The position numbers and the translations under genes were made by a program. A stretch of DNA of 64,000 bases, taken from positions 2,477,911 to 2,541,910 of the forward strand of contig RPFO01000246.1 in the NCBI GenBank assembly GCA_009746045.1. Reading direction: 5' to 3'. Positions 32,400 through 43,097 of the stretch are shown here, piece by piece. The stretch's first letter is position 1, and every line of letters starts with the position of its first letter. The DNA comes from Mesostigma viride (Eukaryota; Streptophyta; Mesostigmatophyceae; Mesostigmatales; Mesostigmataceae). The notes under the pieces were generated by a model. The model had not been told where the DNA came from. It saw nothing but the letters and a program-made list of their open reading frames with translations, and searched no databases.

Positions 32400-33690
32400 C
32401 CCAACGCCCATGCACACGCCCATGCCCCGCCCCCGCCCCCGCCCGCCCCCGCCCCCCCGCCCCCGCCCGCCCCGCCCCCGCCCCCGCCCCGCCCCCGCCC
32501 CCGCCCCCCCCCGCCGCCCCCGCCCCCGCCCCCGCCCATGCCCATGCCCCTGCCCCCGCACCCGCCCATTCTCACCCACGCCCACGCCCACGCCCACGCC
32601 CACGCCCACGCCCACGCCCATGCCCACGCCCACGCCCACGCCCACGCCCACGCCCACGCCCACGCCCACGCCCACGCCCACGCCCACGCCCACGCCCACG
32701 CCCACGCCCACGCCCACGCCCACGCCCACGCCCACGCCCACGCCCACGCCCACCCTAGCCTCACCCCTACTCCAAGCCACAATTATACCCAAAGCCACAG
32801 CCAGAAGTAGAGCGCAGCTGCAACAATAGCAGACGTAGCTGAGACACACACCTACCCACGCCAACGCCCACGCCCACGCTCACGCCCACGCCCACGCCCA
32901 CGCCCACGCCCACGCCCACGCCCACGCCCACGCCCACGCCCACGCCCACGCCCATGCCCACGCCCACGCCCACGCCACGCCCACGCCCACGCCCACGCCC
33001 ACGCCCACGCCCACGCCCACGCCCACGCCCACGCCCACGCCCACGCCCACGCCCACGCCCACGCCCACGCTCACGCCCACGCCCACGCCCACTCCACGCC
33101 CACTCCCACGCCCACGCCCACGCGCACGCGCACGCCCACGCCCACGCCCACGCCCACGCCCATGCCCACGCCCACGCCCACGCCCACGCCCACGCCCACG
33201 CCCACGCCCACGCCCACGCCCACGCCCACGCCCACGCCCACGCCCACGCCCACGCCCACGCCCACGCCCACGCCCACGCCCACGCCCACGCCCACGCCCA
33301 CGCCCACGCCCACGCCCACGCCCACGCCCACGCCCACACCCACACCCACGCCCACGCCACGCCCACGCCCACGCCCACGCCCACACCCACGCCCACGCCC
33401 ACGCCCACACCCACACCCACGCCCACGCCCACGCCCACGCCCACGCCCACGCCCACGCCCACGCCCACGCCCACGCCCACGCCCACTCCCACGCCTACGC
33501 CCACGCCCACGCCCACGCCCACGCCCACGCCCATGCCAACGCCCACGCCCACGCCCACGCCCACGCCCACGCCCACGCCCACACCCACGCCCACGCCCAC
33601 GCCCACGCCCACGCCCACGCCCGCGCCCATGCCCACGCTCACGCCCACGCCCACGCCCACGCCCGCGCCTGCGCCCACCCTAGCCTCACC
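32400..33690. repeat. GC-rich hexamer microsatellite, mainly (CCCACG)n
   Basis: Starts as CCCCGC-type repeats (32420-32540), continues as CCCACG hexamers to 32755, and after 115 bases of unique sequence again from 32865 to 33690 with CACA and ATG variants. The flanks of the two arrays (CACCCTAGCCTCACCCCTACTCCAAGCC with minor changes) recur at 32751 and 33674, showing that a larger unit was duplicated. The long Gly/Val, Ala/Trp, Pro/Thr and His/Ala frames here are by-products of the repeat. Confidence 0.95.
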
Positions 33691-33947
33691 CCTACTCCAA
33701 GCCACAAATGCACCGTAAGCCACAGCCAGAAGTACAGCACAGCAGCGACAATTGCAGACTTAGCCCAGACACACACCTACCCACGTCAATGCCCCTGCCC
33801 AGAGACTCGCGGCCTCATCCCACCCCCCTGCACGAACAGTTCCCAAACAAAAGAAAAGGCAAACAAAAGGAACAAGAGTAGCAAGCTGCATTGCGAGCAC
33901 ATATGCCAGTTCTGGTGCACATGCCAGGCCGAAAGCAACTCATGATT

Positions 33948-34112
33948 GCCCCTGCCCCTGCCCCTGCCCCTACCCCTGCCCCTGCCCCTGCCCCTGCCCC
34001 TGCCCCTGCCCCTGCCCCTGCCCCTGCCCCTGCCCCTGCCCCTGCCCCTGCCCCTGCCCCTGCCCCTGCCCCTGCCCCTGCCCCTGCCCCTGCCCCTGCT
34101 CCTGCCCCTGCC
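33948..34112. repeat. (CCCCTG)n hexamer microsatellite
   Basis: About 27 near-perfect copies, followed by an ATAATAATAAGAAG-type AT-rich repeat to 34205. 34205-35300 holds no gene I can support; 34615-34685 has a short CGCAAA/GGCAAA repeat. Confidence 0.95.
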
Positions 34113-35308
34113 ATCACCATTCTAACCACCACACATTACGAAAAGCAAGAAGAAATTATAATAATAATAAGAAGAAATTATAAGAAGAAGAAATAATAAT
34201 AATAAACAAGCACAAAGTTGACTGCACATGCGACTGTACCAGTTAGGCACGTAGCAAATTTTAGCTGCAGCTTCAATTTCAACTTCATTGCAATTGCAAG
34301 TGTGACTGCATGTGTAATTGCACTACCAATGCCTAATGCCCACTGCATGTGCCCAGTGCGAATGCAATTCAAAAGCAACATGCAATCGAAATTACAGCTG
34401 AAGCCGGCTATTAACAAAGATATTTAAAGCAGTTGTTAACTACAGAGACCCAATGAAAATGCAAATGCAATGAAAAAGCAACAGAAGTTGAAGCCACTGC
34501 CACTCTACCTGCCGACAGTAACACCACCGCCAGCACCCACTCATATCCCAACGACAAGGAAATAGAATTGCCCAAAGCCAGACATACATTGGGACGCATA
34601 AGCAAACGGCAACGCAAGCGCACATGCAAATGTATACGCAAAGGCAAAGGCAAAGGCAAACGCAAACGCAAACGCAAACGCAAGCTTGTCATGTACCTAC
34701 GCTTAACTGCAAACGCAAACTGTGCACGAAGCAAAAAGATTGGATGGCCAAGATCATGGCAAATACGAGGGCCGAAAACAATCCAACTTCATCTAAATGT
34801 CCGAAATCCTCACGACGTTTCGATGCGCGCTTGAATGTCGAAGGCCTGCGCCGATTATCGATCATAAGTCGAATGTGTAATTGTCGGCTTATGAGAACTG
34901 CTTTGCGACAGTATCACGTCAGGCCGTTCCTGTGCAGCCATTTTCCCTGTGCAGCGGGTGGACAACGTTCACTTTCCGCATTATTCATGGCTATCGAAGT
35001 TAATTCTTACCGACCCCGGCTGCCATGGCCACTGGCCACGCATATCAAGTTCAGGTATTCCCGACCTGTAGCGCAGCAGATTTCTGTCGGAAGGCATCCT
35101 AAGCATCGTGATAAAAGAAATCCGAACAGTAGACATTCATGCTGCATCTAAGGACATTATGGCATTTGTATATACTGCAAGTACATGTATCGACATTGCC
35201 GTGATTGCTAACCCCGACTCACCATGAACAGGAACTTTCCCTCTGCCTCCATGAAATGTACTTCGTGAAATGTACTGTAATACATATGATGTACTACGAT
35301 GATAATCA

Positions 35309-35923
35309 TCCCAGCAAAGCCATAGCACACCTTCCGTTTCGACCGCCATGTCGGCCACTAGTCCGGATAGCTCAATGTGCACCTGACCTTGACACTAATC
35401 GCACAAACAGCCACAATTTTGCAAGCAAGAAGACATGGCTACCTCGGCATTTCATGAAATGTACTTCGTGAAATGCATTTCGTGAAATGTACTAAGGAAC
35501 GTGATTGGCCGGCGTTCGCTCGCCAAATCTCGCAAAATGTACTAAGGCACGTGATTGGTCCCGCAAAATGTACTAAGGAACGTGATTGGCCGGCGAAGAT
35601 TCTGTTTGCTGCAATTAAAATTCCCTACAGAATCTTCGCCGGCCAATCACGTTCCTTAGTACATTTTGCGGGACCAATCACGTGCCTTAGTACATTTTGC
35701 GAGATTTGGCGAGCGAACGCCGGCCAATCACGTTCCTTAGTACATTTCACGAAATGCATTTCACGAAGTACATTTCATGAAATGCCGAGGTAGCCATGTC
35801 TTCTTGCTTGCAAAATTGTGGCTGTTTGTGCGATTAGTGTCAAGGTCAGGTGCACATTGAGCTATCCGGACTAGTGGCCGACATGGCGGTCGAAACGGAA
35901 GGTGTGCTATGGCTTTGCTGGGA
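35309..35923. repeat. Inverted repeat with 297-bp arms and 21-bp loop
   Basis: Left arm 35309-35605, right arm 35627-35923, seemingly identical by eye when one is reversed. Each arm carries repeated AAATGTACTAAGGAACGTG-type motifs that resemble the subterminal AAAATGTACTTCG of the enclosing transposon. Transcribed, it would form a long double-stranded RNA. Confidence 0.9.
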
Positions 35924-36356
35924 CATAATCGTGGCTATCTGCTTCCTGGCTTTCGCTATCATGGTGATGGGACACCATGGGAAGCGCAAGTTCGCAGCCA
36001 TAGTGCTAAGCGGCAGCACCCATGCCGGCAGCCTAGTGACCGACGAGACGTTCGACTGTAAGTGCGGCCACGAGTGCATGAAGCCCATTAGAATATCACA
36101 TCTCCAGGCATTGCGAAGCGCCTGGTTTTCGCCCGGGCGGAAGCAAGAGGACAGGAAGGCGGCGATAAAGCAGCAGCTGCACCAGGGGGGGTACGACGCC
36201 ATAACCACGATGTCGTCATCTACTCGTCACAAGTTCGTTCATGGCGCTGGTTTTCGGTTCGTTCTCGACGGGGGAGTCAAGGATATGAACATAGGGTTTG
36301 TGACCCCTTTTCACTTTCGCGTTTCACTTTCGAGGCGGCCTTCAGGCACTGCCTGA
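35850..36356 (+). CDS. Unknown ORF with a Cys motif, partly in the inverted repeat
   Basis: The 168-codon frame has one hydrophobic segment (LWLCWDIIVAICFLAFAIMVM) and a short Cys cluster TFDCKCGHEC followed by RKQEDRKAAIKQQL. The first 25 codons lie in the right arm of the long inverted repeat. The Cys part recalls the N-terminal region of the DDE-family proteins, so this may be a decayed related transposase; that is a guess. It could also be non-coding. Confidence 0.3.
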   Translation: MHIELSGLVADMAVETEGVLWLCWDIIVAICFLAFAIMVMGHHGKRKFAAIVLSGSTHAGSLVTDETFDCKCGHECMKPIRISHLQALRSAWFSPGRKQEDRKAAIKQQLHQGGYDAITTMSSSTRHKFVHGAGFRFVLDGGVKDMNIGFVTPFHFRVSLSRRPSGTA

Positions 36357-36828
36357 AAATTAGCAACCACGTTTGGAACTCTTCGGACCACCTGTGAAAC
36401 TAATCACATTTGATGATGTGCTGGCGGGCCTGGGCATCGCATTTGAGCATTACTTCGAGCAGGGCTCAACAAGCTCGATTCGCCAACTCAACCCGAAGAA
36501 GCCCTAAGCTGCGGTAAGACATATATTTGTGTGGATGGCTCTTGATATCATGCTGAATTTCTAGTCTTCTCTAGGTGGACAGTTCATGTGCAGCCATACA
36601 GGTCATCCATGTGTGTTTTAACCATGTTGCATGTGCCACAGATATTATGAGCAGTATTTACTAAGTGTGCTGGAGTCGTTGTTGCATGCTTGTTGTATTT
36701 CACAGTTCACGCCTGCATGAACGCATCGTTGATACTAATGATTATTCATATTGCATGACTGTTCTATTGGGGACGCCGCGCTTGATGTCACAACGTGGCC
36801 GAAAGGGTGCATCCACCGCTGACGGCCG

Positions 36829-38544
36829 GTGGGTGATATCGATGGACGCATTTCCGAAGAAGCCAGCCGCGGGCCACACCCATGGCGCGGGCGGGGCGCG
36901 GGCGGGGGCGGGGGCGGGGGAGAAGGCGCGGGTGCGGGCGCGGGCGCCACCCAAGACGCGGGCGCGGGCGCGGGCCCAGGCGGGGGCGGGGGCGGGGGCG
37001 CAGGCGCCGGCGCGGGTGCGGGCGCGGGCGCCACCCAAGGCGCGCGCGCGGGCGCGGGCGGGGGTGGGGGCGCAGGCGCCGGCGCGGGTGCGGGCGCGGG
37101 CGCCACCGCCGACTTGGATGATGAGCCAGCAACCGAAGCCGAGAGGGAGAGGCACCGCTCTTCGAAGGTGTTCGATCTCGAAGTGTTTTGGGGCCCGGAT
37201 ATGACCGTGTATGTCCGCTGGCGCCTAGCCGCATCGGAGACGTTGGTAAATGCACCGGTGAACAAGTGGCAGCCCACAGGGCCTAATGGCGAGGCTTGTG
37301 ACGGGGTCACGCCCATTGGGTACACCCCGCAGGGAGATCCTGTCTATGGGTGCCTCCTCATAGAGCGTGGCAAGGCCCCCAAAGGAAGTCCTGGTCTAGT
37401 GCCGCTTTTTGAATGGGACGAGGGCGGTGCCAGGAGATGTACCTGCGCTAGCCTTCACAGCCTTTTTCCTGACATCGTCGCCGCTGAGAAGCAGCAGTTG
37501 CTGGACGGATGGATTGAGCAGGTGCCAAAGTCCGTGGAGGATGTGCGTGCCAACAACGAGAATCTGTTCGACATCATGGAGCAAAAGCTCAAAGAGAAGC
37601 GTGAACTGCAAGCGAACAAGGCGGTACCCTTACCGCTGCGATCTGCAGGCGACCAGTCGGTTGCGCGGGCAACACGAGCACTGAGGCTGCCCATAAAACA
37701 AGTAATCTCACACGTCGCTTGCCCTGCCCGCGAGATTCAAGCGCAGATCAACCGCGCATGTGCGCCCGCTGCGCGAGGGAGCACATCAACGGCAACGCCC
37801 GCTTTGCGCACACTGATTTCCGGCAGGCACACCTTCAAGGTGAATGGAAGCCTCATACGACGCAGCGACCTACTCGTTGTTAAGCGGCCAGCCGTCACCT
37901 GCGGGCAGGGAATGCCGTGGGCACCACACATGCTGGTGAAGGTCCTTGATCTGGAAGGCGATCGCACGGAGCGTGACAGCATTGTCGCCTCTCCTTACTA
38001 CGCACCGTCGTGGACGGGCCAGTTTTCTAGAGTGACATTAGGTGGCGGCAGCGCAGGGATGACGGTCCCCATTTCTGATGTACACCTGCAGCACTGGACA
38101 GTGGGCGGTACGGCAGAGGTGCACCAGCCTGAGCTGATCAGTACCGGCAAACTGTCAGCTGCCACGGTGGCGGCGTTGAAAGAGCACCCGCAGATTGACT
38201 TTGAGCATTACAAGACTGCCACCGCCGCCAGGGCAGCAGCAAAGGATGACTGCAATGCCTACTTTGCCGAGCATGGAGCACGTGCGCTTATCGGGATGCG
38301 CCTGTGTGCCCTGTTTCCGGGGATAGCGAGGAAGAGGGAGCGCTTCCATGGCTGGGTCACTAAGGTTCAGGAAAGGGGAGGTCACCTGCTCATCAAGGCG
38401 ATGTGGGCTGATGGGCAGTATGAGGACTATCATGCCCTGGCGGAGGTGACGCAGTTCGTGTGCGGCTGCCCACACCCAGTCGAGGCATTTGGCCGCGCTC
38501 GCTTCTTTCCACAGGAGCTAGGCTGGCACCGTGAACGCAGGTGA
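36829..38544 (+). CDS. 571-codon ORF of the 8.4-kb transposon, Gly/Ala-rich N terminus
   Basis: After a Gly/Ala low-complexity tract (to about residue 100), the protein is ordinary in composition: VFDLEVFWGPDMTVYVRWRL, a Cys pair region near residue 210, a coiled-coil-like stretch (MEQKLKEKRELQ) and a C-terminal 60 residues (GMRLCALFPGIARKRERFHG...MWADGQYEDYHALAEV) that look like a Tudor/chromo-barrel fold. The start is uncertain: an ATG at 36785 in another frame (SQRGRKGAS, AT-hook-like) may be the true start, with a shift hidden in the GC-rich tract. It is the only substantial gene of this element. No family recognised. Confidence 0.55.
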   Translation: MGDIDGRISEEASRGPHPWRGRGAGGGGGGGEGAGAGAGATQDAGAGAGPGGGGGGGAGAGAGAGAGATQGARAGAGGGGGAGAGAGAGAGATADLDDEPATEAERERHRSSKVFDLEVFWGPDMTVYVRWRLAASETLVNAPVNKWQPTGPNGEACDGVTPIGYTPQGDPVYGCLLIERGKAPKGSPGLVPLFEWDEGGARRCTCASLHSLFPDIVAAEKQQLLDGWIEQVPKSVEDVRANNENLFDIMEQKLKEKRELQANKAVPLPLRSAGDQSVARATRALRLPIKQVISHVACPAREIQAQINRACAPAARGSTSTATPALRTLISGRHTFKVNGSLIRRSDLLVVKRPAVTCGQGMPWAPHMLVKVLDLEGDRTERDSIVASPYYAPSWTGQFSRVTLGGGSAGMTVPISDVHLQHWTVGGTAEVHQPELISTGKLSAATVAALKEHPQIDFEHYKTATAARAAAKDDCNAYFAEHGARALIGMRLCALFPGIARKRERFHGWVTKVQERGGHLLIKAMWADGQYEDYHALAEVTQFVCGCPHPVEAFGRARFFPQELGWHRERR

Positions 38545-38589
38545 TGGCACCCACATAGACGATGCCGTCCCTGCTGTGCACAGTGACAG

Positions 38590-38735
38590 TGAAGGCGGGG
38601 AGGAGGAGGAAGAGGGAGAGAAAGAGGGGGAGAAAGAGGGGGAGGAGGAGGGGAGGAGGAGGGAGAATGGGAGGGGGAGGGGGAGGAGGAAGAGGGAGAG
38701 GGAGAGGGAGAGGAGGATGCGGAATGGGAGCCGGG
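38590..38735. repeat. Purine-rich GAG/GGA repeat
   Basis: A strand-asymmetric run of GGAGGAG/GAGAGG downstream of the ORF. No separate gene. The following 38740-39140 is unique, non-coding sequence. Confidence 0.8.
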
Positions 38736-39139
38736 GATGACTGGTAGATGAGACGGTGCCATCTACCGGCGCATGGAATGAAGTGGTAGACAAGTTTACT
38801 CATGGTTGTCGGCAAGTAGAGCATGCACGCCTGGCCTAGCTGAATTTAAATCAACGAGTTGAGTTTGGAGAGGCTGCATTTTGCTTGGATGAAGAATGTG
38901 TTAGCATGGCCAAACTTTTATGGCTTGTAGCCAAATCCTCTTGGGGTATGTGCACAGTGTACTAGCGGTGTTGTGCAATTGCGAGGATTCCTGTCTTGTA
39001 GCGATGTGGCCTCTCACCCTGCAGCCTGGTAGATGTGATGGCATGCAGCCACCCATCATTGGTCATCCGATCTGGTGTGATTTGCATTTGCACACCTTGT
39101 ATTAAGGCCATGATATGATGATGTCTTGTTATTTTTGAT

Positions 39140-39960
39140 GTGTATATGCGAAAAGAGGCATAATATGCTTGTATATAGTGCTAGCAAATGTCACTACCTT
39201 TACCTATGCCTGACCTTACAAGTTGAGGATGGTCTAATGTAGTGGCAAACAGGTTATTTACAACAATTCACAGTTTTCTGACATAGTTTGAGGCAACTAT
39301 ACTTACCAAAATGCTTGAAAAAGGCAAAAATTGCACCATTTATGCTAGCAAACGTCACTATTTTGAGATCAAACTGGGCCCAAACTTGGCCCATGGTCTA
39401 ATCTAGTGGGTGTCAGGTTGCTTCCAACATTTCATAGCTTTCTGACATAGTTTGATATTGTTTAGTAGCTTACACTGAGCAAAATGCTTGAAAATGGCAA
39501 AAAATGCACCATTTATGCTAGCAAACGTCACTATTTTGACGTCAGACTGAGCCCAAACTTGGCCCATGGTCTAATCTAGTGGTGTTTAGGTTGCTTCCAA
39601 TATTTCATAGCTTTATGACGTAGTTTGATATTGTTTAGTAGCTTATACTGAGCAAAATGCTTGAAAATGGCAAAAAATGCAGTATTTATGCTAGCAAACG
39701 TCACTATTTTGAGTTCAGATTGACCCCAAACTTTGTGCATGGTCTATTCTAGTGGTAATTAGGTTGCTTGCAAATATCCATGATGGTTTGACGTGATTTA
39801 GTACTGTTTCCTATTTATTACTATTTAATTTAACAAAAAATGACAAAAATGTACCTTTATTGCTAGCAAATGTCACCAAGATGACGTCCGATCGATACCA
39901 AACTTTGTACGAGGTCTATTTTGGTTGCAAACATCATGCATGACAATTTTCAGCATAAAA
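39140..39960. repeat. Subterminal satellite, about five units of 162-176 bp
   Basis: The anchor GCTAGCAAAYGTCACTA occurs at 39181, 39343, 39517, 39691 and 39867 (last copy diverged), spacing 162, 174, 174, 176. The array ends just inside the right terminal repeat of the 8.4-kb transposon. Confidence 0.9.
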
Positions 39961-40240
39961 AGACAAACTTCGGTACGAAGTACATTTTGCGTGCTGGAGT
40001 ACATTCTTAATGGCTGGTAGGGGTACGACAAGATATCAAGTGATCGAAATTCGACACAGGGTATAGCTGCAGAGAGACCCCTTCATACCGATAGAACAAG
40101 CGAAATTTCATACCTAAAAGAAAAGCAACCCATTGACAGTATATAGGGTCTCTCTGCAGAGATACCTTTATTGGGTTTGAATTTTTATAGAACAGCGGCA
40201 GTTGACGTCTTAAAACCTGAAATAACACACAATTCCGTAC

Positions 40241-41079
40241 CGGGGGTAAAAGGAAGAAGTGGCGAGTGACGTTCTCGGCCCGCGCGCGGGCCGACTCCCT
40301 GCTCGATGTCTTGCCGCCCTGCCAGTTCTGGTTCAAGTAGGCGACTAGCTGGTGGGTCTCAAGTATGTGCTGGTTTTCGGGAATCCTCTGCATTTCCCTC
40401 AAGACGCACTTGCACTTCGCTCCTTGACCATCCACCTCCCCCTTCCCATGCTGCTCCCCCATGTAGTGGAACTCAAAGGCCTGCAGGTCGGGATCCCCCA
40501 TGAGCAGACCGTTAATCTGGTTAATCACGTACCTGGACTTAAACTGCACCGCGCAGTTGTCCGAGCACATGTACAGGTTTCGCACCTCTACCCCTACTTC
40601 TACCCGCAGGGTTTCCAGAATCTTGCGAAGAGCGTATACGAGTGCGCGCTCGCCCCGCTTGATACTGGAATCCCCCAGGAAAAAGAAGACGCGCTTTTCC
40701 AGCTCGCCGTTGAGCCGATAACGCACGATCATGGGCATCAGGATGTGGCTGCGCTTGTGGAAGTACTGCGACTGCAGTTGGACGTAGCTGCTGTTCTCGT
40801 AGTTCTCGGCCCAGTCGCCGTGCACGAGCACGTCCCCCTCTCTCAGATTCTTCTCCCGATCCTTGATTGTATCCGCCTGCGACCAGGCCGTAAAGCAGTG
40901 CACGGTGAACTTGTCCCACATCTTAAGAATCTCGTCCCGCAGCTCAGCTGGGGTGGACCTCATTTGGACTTGCTCGGGCCGCTTCACCTTCTTCGCCGCC
41001 CTGCCATCGGTCTCGCCCTGTTTCGCAAAGGTCCGCAGACAGTTTCGATTTGCAATAAAATCGCATTTCGATAAGATAA
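40241..41079 (-). CDS. DDE-family gene, exon 2 (catalytic region)
   Basis: Encodes the RNase H-like catalytic core. Three acidic motifs are visible in order: GDWAENYENSS (Asp codon 40814-40816), MCSDNCAVQFKS (Asp 40559-40561) and HGKGEVDGQGAKCK (Asp 40430-40432). The order AENY, SD..A.QFK, HGK...DG.G..K is shared by a transposase-like family found in many eukaryotes. The exon starts after ...GAGTTGCAG and ends at CCCCCG before donor GTACGG (minus strand). Both bordering introns hold copies of the 22-bp palindrome. It would bind and cut transposon ends if active. I cannot name the superfamily with certainty. Confidence 0.75.
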
Positions 41080-41172
41080 CTGCAACTCACAAAGGGTCTC
41101 GCTGCAGCTATAGGTCACAAAAAAAAAAGTCAACAACATATTAACGGAGAAATAAAATCGAAACCAACTCAC

Positions 41173-42738
41173 ATTCACCCGTCGGGTCACAGTCTGCTCC
41201 ACCATCTCGAACTTGAACCAATTCAGAATCTCCGTGGAATTCTTGTCCCGATCACACTGCACCCAGTTATTATGGATGCCGCATGATTCCTCAGGACAGA
41301 ACCCCTCCACACACGCCATCTTCAGTATGCGGTGAACCCTCTCCGTCCTCGGCACCCCATCTTCGTCCTCCACCAGCCTCTCAGAAATGTCGAGGTCTTC
41401 CAGGTCCCGTCCCCGCCATTCATCTTCCCCCTCCCCCTCTTCCATCCCCCCGCCCATTCCGCCCCCTTCACGCAGCCCGTTATCCCTGCCGTCAGTCTCG
41501 GCGGACACCGGGCAGTGAAAGTGCTTGATCCAGTCCGTCGAGTGAATGGCTTTCCACATTCCGCAAGTACCGTCCGGCTGTCTGTACTTGGAGCATCCCG
41601 CACACTCCGCGCCACACTTGCAGTTCTTGCCGTGGTTCGCATTGCAGTGCTTGGTCCACGCCCCCATGGCCGACTGCATGGTGACGTGCTTCTCACACGC
41701 GCACAGGTTCCTCTCCTTCCACTTGCCCTTGATGCAATCGGGCGCGTATTTGCAGAAGGTCGTGTAGCCCACGTGAATGCCCACGTCCTTATCATACTGG
41801 TTACTCCTTTTGTTCCAGTACGCATGCTTTTCGAGAAAGTGATTGTACATGTCCTCCTTGGAGGTCATGTAATAGCGCGCTCCCTCAACGGCGACGAGCA
41901 CCCCGCGATTGCCATGACCCTCCCTGCTGTAAGTGCGCTTGACATCCTTCATCTGGGAGGAGGCGCGCGACTCATCATCGTGCATCCACGCGTCCACTAT
42001 CGCGTCAATCACGAATTGCGGCAAAGGGCGCCCCTTGCGAGCCTGCGCGTGTCTGAGGTAGTCCAACTTCTGCTGCCTTCGTATCGCGCGAATTCCGCGA
42101 ATCTTCTTGGCGTCCATCCCCGTCAGGTTCTCCAACTCCGCGGCCGAAAACTCCTTCTCCAAGTCGTCACCACAGTAAAGCGTGGACATCAGCACCATCC
42201 TGACGTCTCTGTCTGCGTCGCTTTTGGTCAGACCATCAAAAAAGCCGTTAATCCGAGCCACCCAGAACCTGTTCAGTTCTGCCATCCGCTCCTGATTGTA
42301 AAGCTTTTTCGCCTCCTCATGATACTTCCCGTGACCTAGTTCAGCGGCCCTAGAGTTAAAGCCAGCAATCATCTGGTCGAAAGCCGGCCCCCGCCCCTCG
42401 GGTTTTGTCATCGCCTGAGCCGCTTCAAACGCCTGGTCAGCGAAATATTCCCCAATAACCCTCTTTGATTTCGAGTATTCTCCCGGCCGCTTGACTTCCT
42501 TGGCTTCAGGCTGCGCTGGATTCTGGTTCTCATCTCCGAAAACCCTTTTTGCGCCAGTTGACTGCTTCGTCCCGGTGTTCAACTTAATTGCACTGAATCC
42601 TGGACGACCGGACGCAAGGGCGAAAACTCCCACCCGTTCGCGTGCTGCATGCCATGACGACCGGCACAACGAAATCCATGCAAATCGAGTATCGTTGGGA
42701 AAAGCGACAATTACAGACAAAGTTCGAAAGTGTATCAT
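41173..42738 (-). CDS. DDE-family gene, exon 1 region (N-terminal and Cys-rich domain)
   Basis: Encodes a Lys/Arg-rich beginning (VFGDENQNPAQPEAKEVKRPGE), a helical part, then RYYMTSKEDMYNHFLEK, VGYTTFCKYAPDC and a Cys/His-rich region (CACEKHVTMQSAM, HCNANHGKNCKCGAECAGC) typical of the zinc-binding module that precedes the catalytic core in this family. Donor GTGAGT follows TRRVN at 41173. The first 30 codons are probably intron; acceptor-like ...ATGCAG near 42647 and the palindrome at 42754 suggest the coding exon begins there, with another exon upstream (see 42825-43097). Confidence 0.7.
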
Positions 42739-42753
42739 TTTTTACCACGATTG

Positions 42754-43011
42754 GGGTCTAGCTGCAGCTAGACCCTTAGAGGGGCTTTTTCCGTTAGACG
42801 AAAAGATTACCTGATGTGGTGAACTTAGCATACCCCGACCAAGATTGGGGTCTCGCTGCAGCTAGACCCTTCATTGCGGCGTGCGATTGTTAAATCACAG
42901 ACTTCTGATTCATTAATTTTATAGCAACCATAAAGAGGGTCTAGCTGCAGCGAGACCCTTGAATTTAAGCTATTGCTTGTGGTTATAAATGGTCTAGCTG
43001 CAGAGAGACCC
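42754..43011. repeat. Cluster of four 22-bp palindromes in the 5' intron of the DDE gene
   Basis: Copies start at 42754 (perfect, A/T arms), 42848, 42937 and 42990. Half-sites GGGTCTAGCTG or GGGTCTCGCTG pair with CAGCTAGACCC, CAGCGAGACCC or CAGAGAGACCC. They occur between the probable first exon and exon 1 on the minus strand. Confidence 0.85.
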
Positions 43012-43097
43012 CAATAAGGACGAAAAGATTTCAGGTTTTCCTCACCTTCGCGGCTCATTCTCTTATTAGTTCTCCCAGAACACTCAGATACCTGCAT
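42825..43097 (-). CDS. Possible upstream exon of the DDE-family gene, overlapping palindrome cluster
   Basis: The first 27 codons (MQVSECSGRTNKRMSREGEENLKSF) precede a block with palindrome copies and could be the first coding exon, with donor near 43020. The rest of the frame is intron-like. No transcript evidence; weak call. 43100-43440 beyond it is AT-rich and empty. Confidence 0.3.
   Translation of the reverse strand: MQVSECSGRTNKRMSREGEENLKSFRPYWGLSAARPFITTSNSLNSRVSLQLDPLYGCYKINESEVCDLTIARRNEGSSCSETPILVGVC

Larger units (their letters stand above)
31626..40022. mobile_element. 8397-bp TIR transposon nested in the DDE-gene intron
   Basis: The terminal inverted repeats match at 30 of 32 positions (CCCTGCCAGCC / CCCTACCAGCC, then TTAAGAATGTACTCCAGCAC). 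GTA is duplicated (31623-31625, 40023-40025). The empty site is visible: the tandem intron repeat reads AACAACGTACGACAAG in its intact unit and is rebuilt exactly when the element is removed. Inside are hexamer microsatellites, a 297-bp-arm inverted repeat, a 571-codon ORF and a 175-bp subterminal satellite. No complete transposase is seen, so it may be non-autonomous. 31670-32220 has no gene. Confidence 0.85.

Noticed and set aside
32186-33723. Long Gly-Val, Ala-Trp, Thr-Pro and His-Ala frames
   Set aside because: They are translations of the hexamer repeats with no other coding signal.
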